This document shows, in pieces, positions 15,967 to 20,179 of a stretch of DNA of 20,179 nt. Position 1 is the stretch's first letter; every line of letters begins with the position of its first letter. A program made the translations under genes and the position numbers. Origin of the DNA: Pirellulaceae bacterium (GTDB taxonomy: Bacteria; Planctomycetota; Planctomycetia; Pirellulales; Pirellulaceae). The notes below the pieces were generated by a model. It did no database searches. It was given only the letters and a program-made list of their open reading frames with translations, and was not told the DNA's origin. The DNA lies in NCBI GenBank assembly GCA_013002105.1, contig JABDKS010000906.1, positions 1-20,179 of the forward strand, read 5' to 3'.

Positions 15967-17076
15967 TTAACCGAACCGGCCCGCCCACAGTTCGTTTCGA
16001 CTTGGCGGCACGATCCCCGGGTTCGTCGGATTTCGATATAACAACTCATGCACGGCCTGTGCCGACCCGGCGAACTGCGATCGATGCCGATGGTGCCATT
16101 GCCGATCGGTCGGCACGAGACGATCATCAGCCGGCCATGCGTCAAATGGTTCTGCGCCCAACGCGTCGGAAAGTTTTGACGAGTCCATCGTGACGTTTCC
16201 TGCTCGCGGCGGCATGGGTCCCGCATCGATTCGTGGGCACCCATGCAGAAGTTTGGGATCGTGTCCGCCGACCACATTCACGATTTGCGCAATCTCGTAG
16301 AGACTCAATTCGCGTGGACCGCCAGCATGAAACGTTCCCGCAATGGGGCGAGCGAGCACCTGCTCGAAAACACGATTCATACAATCGCTGTACGTGGGCG
16401 TTCGGACTTCGTCGAAATACAACGTCGCTGGTTTCCCTTGTTTGAATCGAGAGGCAATCCAATCGATGGCTCCAGCGTGTCCGTTGAAACTGATTCCCAT
16501 CGGCAACGAGATCCGCAAAATGCAGGCATCCGGTCGCGCGGCCCGAACCAACTCTTCGGCTTCGACCATCTTGGCCCCGTACACCGTAACCGGATCGGTC
16601 GGATCGCCTTCATCGTATCGACCCCCGTCGCGACCGGCAAAAACCAAATCGATCGACAAATGAATCACTTCCGCACCGTGCCGTACCGCCGCCCGCATCA
16701 TCTGCTCGGTGCCAGCCACATTGACCCGGTGTGCCATCTCCGGATCCAACTCACACGACTTCAGTCGACAACTGCCTCCGCAATTCAGCAGGCTGGCAAA
16801 GCGATACTTGTCCCACAGTGCATCGACTTGTTTGGCATCTTCGACATCGCAGGGAACCACACCATCGCCAACCAATGGCCACATCGACGTTTGCCGAACC
16901 CCGATGACCTGATCGCCATAGAGTGCACGGAAATAGTGCAACGCGTTGTACCCCGGCACCCCGGCAATGCCGGTAACCAGCATTGGCAACGGCGGCGGAT
17001 CGATCGGCAAATTAACGGGCGAGTGATTCACAAGTGTAAAGAATTTCGAGGTGGAGTCGTCGAGAATAAGTGCCAT
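15967..17076 (-). CDS. RmlD-like SDR family sugar-nucleotide-binding protein with altered catalytic triad
   Basis: 369 residues from the ATG at 17076; ATGs at 17145 and 16983 are alternatives, the first lying inside a tandem repeat. An N-terminal Rossmann motif T35-G-I-A-G-V-P-G42 should bind NAD(P)H. The order of blocks follows dTDP-4-dehydrorhamnose reductase and the MAT2B-like extended SDRs: L-N-C-G-G, N-V-A-G-T-E, H-L-S-I-D-L-V-F-A-G, D-P-V-T-V-Y-G-A-K-M-V-E-A-E-E, I-L-R-I-S, T-P-T-Y-S-D, G-T-F-H-A-G-G-P. Compared with RmlD, the active-site Thr of S-T-D is Ile142, and the Lys expected four residues after Tyr166 is Met, with Lys one position early. Reductase activity is therefore doubtful. 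The C-terminus after about 300 is unlike RmlD. It stands alone on its strand. Confidence 0.8.
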   Translation of the reverse strand: MALILDDSTSKFFTLVNHSPVNLPIDPPPLPMLVTGIAGVPGYNALHYFRALYGDQVIGVRQTSMWPLVGDGVVPCDVEDAKQVDALWDKYRFASLLNCGGSCRLKSCELDPEMAHRVNVAGTEQMMRAAVRHGAEVIHLSIDLVFAGRDGGRYDEGDPTDPVTVYGAKMVEAEELVRAARPDACILRISLPMGISFNGHAGAIDWIASRFKQGKPATLYFDEVRTPTYSDCMNRVFEQVLARPIAGTFHAGGPRELSLYEIAQIVNVVGGHDPKLLHGCPRIDAGPMPPRAGNVTMDSSKLSDALGAEPFDAWPADDRLVPTDRQWHHRHRSQFAGSAQAVHELLYRNPTNPGIVPPSRNELWAGRFG

Positions 17077-17133
17077 CTGGTTTGCAGACAAGTCGTGTTG
17101 TCTGTCGAGTTGATTTTCGGCATGCTGCCCGAC

Positions 17134-17181
17134 TATCTGCATCACAATCTATCTGCATCACAATCTATTCACATCACAATC
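17134..17181 (-). repeat. Three tandem 16-bp direct repeats upstream of the SDR gene
   Basis: On the minus strand the units are GATTGTGATGCAGATA, identical in the two nearest the gene, and GATTGTGATGTGAATA in the farthest. They lie 58-105 bp before the ATG at 17076. Direct repeats in such a position could be an operator for a repeat-binding regulator, or a simple tandem duplication. Confidence 0.8.
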
Positions 17182-17482
17182 GCTGAAGCGATTATCATCA
17201 CCCCGACCGTTTTCTTCGCGGTCGTTTGATCGGGAGCTCGATAGCGTGGCCTGCGTTGACCGCTTGCTGGATCGACGTCTGAACCTTTACCCTTCGAACC
17301 TGCGAACCGGGATCGTCGATCAGGCCGGTAAGTCTGGTCACCAGGCCTCGAAAAGACGAGATGAGATCTTCCCGGTGACGTAGTACTGATTCATCATGGT
17401 CGCCGAAGGACGCTAAGGCAGAATGGCTCTCACGGATGGAACAAGACAGTACCTCCTGGACCCTTGAACGACAAACTCCCTG
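17182..17482. other. Intergenic stretch with a weak minus-strand small frame
   Basis: No recognised gene. A minus-strand frame open from about 17507 to the TGA at 17198-17200 has protein-like composition over its last 60 codons (L-I-S-S-F-R-G-L-V-T-R-L-T-G-L-I-D-D-P-G-S, ending K-R-P-R-R-K-R-S-G). It has no ATG; a GTG at 17341 with GAGG just upstream would give 47 residues. This could be a gene remnant or chance. Confidence 0.25.
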
Positions 17483-17917
17483 TTGAACAACAACTTATCC
17501 GACCGAAATCCAAATTTGACAACCACCAACGCTTACGCGGCGCCACGCTCCGCAATAACGGGTGATCGGCATCGTGGCGCAGTTCACCCGGACATGCTCT
17601 GGATGATTTGCATGGTGCACTTGTGGTGTGTTGTTTGCTTGTGGGCGGTGTTCTTCTCGATCGACAATGCTGTCTGGCGTTTGACATGCCACGGTTGGTG
17701 TGACGTTGCGTTGTTCGGCCCTCACTCCCTAGGTTTGCGTATCACACTACCGCTGCTGCTGGGCATTTTTCCCACTGCCGTGGGTTGCCTTGTCTTCTGG
17801 GGATTCTACAAAAACCGTGATCCCGATCGCGAAATGACGACTCCAAACTTTTTCTTTTTGCTAGTCGGCGTTGCGCTCGGTGTTGCGAATGCCTCGCTGT
17901 ACGATCCCATCGCTTGA
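17483..17917 (+). CDS. Small membrane protein, three predicted helices
   Basis: Up to 144 residues, starting at a TTG at 17483; a TTG at 17516 would also work and would give M-T-T-T-N-A-Y-A-A-P. The N-A-Y-A-A-P motif near the start resembles the N-x-Y-x-A-P beginnings of many planctomycete membrane proteins and argues that the start lies upstream of the first in-frame ATG (residue 38). Hydrophobic segments are at about 38-59 (rich in Met, Trp and Cys), 83-109 and 122-140. A charged loop, Y-K-N-R-D-P-D-R-E, sits between the last two. No family is recognised. It is followed after 15 bp by another small membrane protein, so the two may be co-transcribed and could form a complex. Confidence 0.6.
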   Translation: MNNNLSDRNPNLTTTNAYAAPRSAITGDRHRGAVHPDMLWMICMVHLWCVVCLWAVFFSIDNAVWRLTCHGWCDVALFGPHSLGLRITLPLLLGIFPTAVGCLVFWGFYKNRDPDREMTTPNFFFLLVGVALGVANASLYDPIA

Positions 17918-17932
17918 ACCAAAGACGATGCA

Positions 17933-18142
17933 ATGGCTGTAACGATCGCCACATTTTTCATCGCCGTTTCCGCGGTTCTCACTTACATCCTGCAACTGTG
18001 TACCGGATTCGCTGTTGCAGGCTGGACGGGTGACCATGCGCTGATTGACCGACGTAAAAAACCGGGCCCCTACTGGTTCGTCATGGCCCTGCAAACACTG
18101 CTTCTTATCATCGTCCCCACGCTAATCGCACTTGCCAGGTGA
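17933..18142 (+). CDS. Small membrane protein, two predicted helices
   Basis: 69 residues from an ATG. Hydrophobic segments at about 4-30 and 46-67 flank a short charged loop with D-R-R-K-K-P-G-P-Y-W-F. Basic residues in the loop suggest that it faces the cytoplasm. The gene starts 15 bp after the preceding small membrane protein. Its last codons and stop lie inside the first unit of a 16-bp tandem repeat, so the C-terminus may have been set or altered by the repeat. No family is recognised. Confidence 0.5.
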   Translation: MAVTIATFFIAVSAVLTYILQLCTGFAVAGWTGDHALIDRRKKPGPYWFVMALQTLLLIIVPTLIALAR

Positions 18143-18198
18143 CTGGGATGCCAGGTGATTGGGAAGCCAGCTGATTGGGATGTTAGGTGATTGGGAAA
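18135..18198 (+). repeat. Four tandem 16-bp repeats
   Basis: Units at 18135, 18151, 18167 and 18183 read ccaggtgactgggatg, ccaggtgattgggaag, ccagctgattgggatg and ttaggtgattgggaaa. In another register the unit is GATTGGGATGCCAGGT-like, sharing the core GATTGKGATGC with the 16-bp repeats at 17134-17181 on the other strand. The first unit overlaps the stop codon of the preceding small gene. Confidence 0.85.
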
Positions 18199-18876
18199 TC
18201 GAGTCGTTGTCACCCCATTGCTCGACCGCGTCGGGCGTACGAACACAAATCGCACCAATCTGTTGCAGGAAACCATTTGCTGCCGAACACAGCGAACTAT
18301 CTTGGAACGCACCGCAAAGTTTCATCGGGCGTATACACTCGAAAGCGTTCACCTGCGGGGAGAGTGTTTTTTCGGTCTATGACTTGACCAAATCCATCCA
18401 AAACCAATCCGCAAGTGTGTTGGCGAGTCAGGACTTCGACTGCGAAGACGAGTGAGTCGCGGCGCTCGAATTTCAATTCAAGTGTACCCGCTACGCCGAG
18501 AAGTTTATGTGTGTAGACGTTGCGGCGTGGGTTACGACAACCACGAGTATCGAAGACGTATCGTCGTCGCACGGTTGAATGATCGTTGGTAGGCGATTCC
18601 ACCCGACCGAAGTTCGATTTCGTTCTATGAAATTGCCGATTCCATGCGACCAACGGCATCAGCGTCGACGGATACGAAGTAACGATCCTTTCGGTCGCCC
18701 GACGACGCCAGGCAAATCGAATTGAACACGTCTGTGTCATTACACCGACGACACTAACAGGCGGATTCCCCGCAAATCGCGACGAAAACCTCATTGGCAT
18801 ATCTGTTGCGGTAGCCGATCGAAACGCTCTTTGCGCGACATCACCCGAATCTCCTCAAACACCAGACAGACTGAAA
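18199..18876. other. Gene-poor stretch
   Basis: About 680 bp without a convincing gene. Open frames of 98 codons (+, 18159-18455) and 167 codons (-, 18297-18800) overlap each other. They have Arg/Ser/Cys-rich composition without recognisable motifs, and the plus frame starts inside the tandem repeat. No RNA gene was recognised. Confidence 0.5.
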
Positions 18877-19284
18877 ATGTTCCGATCCATTACGGTAGCC
18901 GCGATCCTGATGACCTTCTTTACAAGCCTCGGCCGTGCGGATGACGGCGACCTCGCGAGCAAAAGCTGCTGTACTTCGGACGTCACCACATTACGGTTGG
19001 TCTTTCCTCCGGAACTAATGGATTCGGGGCGCGAATCGGGTCAATTCCAACCAGCGTTTGCCAAGCTGTACGTTGACGATCACTACATCGGGGACGCGAT
19101 TGTTAATCTGCACGGCCACCTACCGACGATCCAGCTTCCAAAGTCGATCATTCGTTTCCGAGTGGAAATGTCTGAAAACCGGACGTTCGAAACCAAACTC
19201 GCGCTGCTCGGCCATGGGTCGAAGCAGCTGCTCTATGTTGACATCCGGCAACCTGCTGCCAAAAAACCGTCGCGCGCCAGGTAA
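18877..19284 (+). CDS. Small secreted protein, possible PEGA-like beta domain
   Basis: 135 residues. A signal peptide covers 1-21 (MFRSITVAAILMTFFTSLGR, cleavage near R-A-D-D), followed by a Cys pair at 31-32. From residue 38 the sequence alternates hydrophobic and polar residues as in a small beta-sandwich: T-L-R-L-V-F, A-K-L-Y-V-D-D-H-Y-I-G-D-A, P-T-I-Q-L-P-K, I-I-R-F-R-V-E-M, K-Q-L-L-Y-V-D-I. The V-D-D-x-Y-I-G-x-A turn with the later strands recalls PEGA-type domains, but this is by eye only. The tail is basic. No Shine-Dalgarno site is evident. No family is assigned with confidence. Confidence 0.6.
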   Translation: MFRSITVAAILMTFFTSLGRADDGDLASKSCCTSDVTTLRLVFPPELMDSGRESGQFQPAFAKLYVDDHYIGDAIVNLHGHLPTIQLPKSIIRFRVEMSENRTFETKLALLGHGSKQLLYVDIRQPAAKKPSRAR

Positions 19285-19610
19285 CCTGCCAGCGTACGAA
19301 AACTGGCTATCTCGGAACCACTGCAAAGAGGAACAGTCGTCGTCGGAACTCCGGCGATGCACACGACGCCCTTGCGGTGCTCAGACCACCTTGTAGTGCG
19401 ATGCGAGAGTGAAAGCAATCTGCCCGCATGACGCGATCGTCCCGAACACGATCATTTCGCTACCGACCGGCAAACTTGTCACCGACGGCGGACACAGCGT
19501 GCAACTTTGTCGCCGACCGTGCCAATTTGTCATCTTCAAACCAATCAACTGGACATTGCGTATGATTCTGAATTCAGTTTCGATTCTTCCTATCGTCGGA
19601 GACCATCGCG
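19285..19610. other. Intergenic stretch
   Basis: No gene recognised. Short frames on both strands (77 codons +, 89 codons -) overlap and lack protein-like features. TATGAT at 19561-19566 could be a -10 box for the next gene, but no suitable -35 is seen. Confidence 0.4.
19598..19601 (+). promoter_or_regulatory. Ribosome binding site for the terminal gene
   Basis: GGAG with 9 nt to the ATG at 19611 supports that start codon. Confidence 0.5.
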
Positions 19611-20179
19611 ATGAAGACACAATGGGCATTTCATCACTGTGATCGCGCAAAACAAACTGCTCGAGAATACTGGGCCGATAAAACCGACCGAATGGAACGG
19701 TTATTGTCCAATTACCGATCCGGTTCTAAACGCATCTGTCTGACGCTCTATCGTCACGAAAGTCGCGGAGTCTGGGAACTTCGTTGCGTGTTGCATCTTC
19801 CGTCAGGAACGTTAACGGTCGAGGACTCTAGTCCAGCCTTGACCGAGGTCATCGACAATACGGTGGATAAGCTGATCCAACGGATTGGCCGACATCAAAA
19901 CGAACTTCGTCGTCGGCATTTGCATCGTCGGCGTAAACATCGCCGACGACAATTCGCTGCCGCCAGCGATTTCTTGACACAGGATGCCGCATCGAATCGC
20001 AGTGAAGCGTTTGTAGCGATGCTCATTCCCTACGCGGACCAACTGTACGACCACGCTCGGCGAGAACTGTCAGCGATGGAACGCGACGGCATGATCCCTC
20101 GCGGTGAATGGACGGCCAACGACCTGGTCGACGAGGTCCTGGTTCGTGCGAGTGAAGACTACGAGGAACGGTTCCGGGA
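19611..20179 (+). CDS. HPF/RaiA-like domain joined to a sigma-70 region-2-like segment (C-terminal part beyond window)
   Basis: The frame is open from the ATG at 19611 to the window edge, 189 codons with no stop. Residues about 12-105 fit the ribosome hibernation factor fold (HPF/RaiA/S30AE): a first helix R-E-Y-W-A-D-K-T-D-R-M-E-R-L-L, strands I-C-L-T-L-Y-R-H and V-W-E-L-R-C-V-L-H-L-P-S-G-T-L-T-V-E, then the second long helix V-I-D-N-T-V-D-K-L-I-Q-R-I-G. An Arg/His-rich linker follows at about 99-114. Residues about 131-189 resemble the start of sigma-70 region 2 in ECF-like factors: F-V-A-M-L-I-P-Y-A-D-Q-L-Y-D-H-A-R-R-E-L, then W-T-A-N-D-L-V-D-E-V-L-V-R-A-S-E. The combination suggests a protein linking ribosome state to transcription, or a ribosome-bound factor using a sigma-like fold. 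The domain assignments are by eye; that the frame is coding is well supported by its length and composition. Confidence 0.75.
   Translation, partial: MKTQWAFHHCDRAKQTAREYWADKTDRMERLLSNYRSGSKRICLTLYRHESRGVWELRCVLHLPSGTLTVEDSSPALTEVIDNTVDKLIQRIGRHQNELRRRHLHRRRKHRRRQFAAASDFLTQDAASNRSEAFVAMLIPYADQLYDHARRELSAMERDGMIPRGEWTANDLVDEVLVRASEDYEERFR

Noticed and set aside
15456..15988. Two minus-strand frames (80 and 97 codons) in the tandem repeat
   Set aside because: Their similar peptides come from the repeat units themselves; no independent sign of coding.
16243..17229. 328-codon plus-strand frame
   Set aside because: Antisense to the SDR gene, whose Rossmann motif and family blocks are clear.
18297..18800. 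167-codon minus-strand frame
   Set aside because: Arg/Ser-rich with no motif, overlaps another frame, and has no convincing start signal. A real lineage-specific gene cannot be excluded.
19381..19650. Overlapping short frames on both strands before the last gene
   Set aside because: No signal peptide, motif or ribosome binding site, and both overlap the well-supported start at 19611.

Overview
The window reads as chromosomal DNA of a planctomycete, most likely a Rhodopirellula/Rubripirellula-like member of the Pirellulaceae. The evidence is the gene repertoire: a TolB-propeller/amidohydrolase N-terminus, a membrane Ser/Thr kinase with a large exported C-terminus, a formylglycine sulfatase, secreted prenyltransferase-repeat and carboxypeptidase-regulatory-like proteins, and membrane proteins beginning with an N-x-Y-x-A-P stretch. 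Genes lie on both strands in short groups, Shine-Dalgarno sites are often weak, and spacers are rich in hairpins and short tandem repeats. No rRNA, tRNA, CRISPR array, transposase or phage gene was recognised. The taxonomic call is inference from gene content.

Layout. 1-672 (-) is the N-terminal part of an exported TolB-like propeller protein, probably the amidohydrolase fusion. 956-3805 (+) is a transmembrane protein kinase whose outer part looks like a jelly-roll domain followed by a DNRLRE-type wall/polysaccharide-binding domain. 3854-5203 (-) is an exported protein built from carboxypeptidase-regulatory-like beta-sandwiches. 5394-6683 (+) is a LarA-family nickel-pincer racemase/epimerase with every expected active-site residue. 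A hairpin-rich convergent spacer follows, then a probable two-gene minus-strand unit (9537-6794): a HlyD-type periplasmic adaptor and an exported prenyltransferase/squalene-oxidase-repeat protein. Divergent from it is a probable catabolic operon (9747-13467, +): hydroxypyruvate-isomerase-like TIM-barrel enzyme, sulfatase and TetA-type MFS transporter. 13693-15297 (-) is an exported calcineurin-like phosphoesterase.

From about 15.3 kb the window becomes repeat-rich: a tandem repeat of about 239 bp (15391-15917), an RmlD-like SDR protein with two altered catalytic positions (17076-15967, -), three 16-bp direct repeats upstream of it (17134-17181), two small membrane proteins (17483-18142, +), a second set of four 16-bp repeats (18135-18198), about 680 bp without a convincing gene, a small secreted protein (18877-19284), and a gene running off the right edge (19611-20179, +). 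That last gene appears to join a HPF/RaiA-like ribosome-binding domain to a sigma-70 region-2-like segment. It is the most unusual coding feature in the window.

Working together: the isomerase, sulfatase and MFS genes plausibly serve uptake and breakdown of sulfated sugars, and the LarA homologue could act on a sugar acid or hydroxy acid. The kinase could sense cell-wall or polysaccharide ligands. These links are inferred from families and gene order; nothing in the sequence proves substrates.
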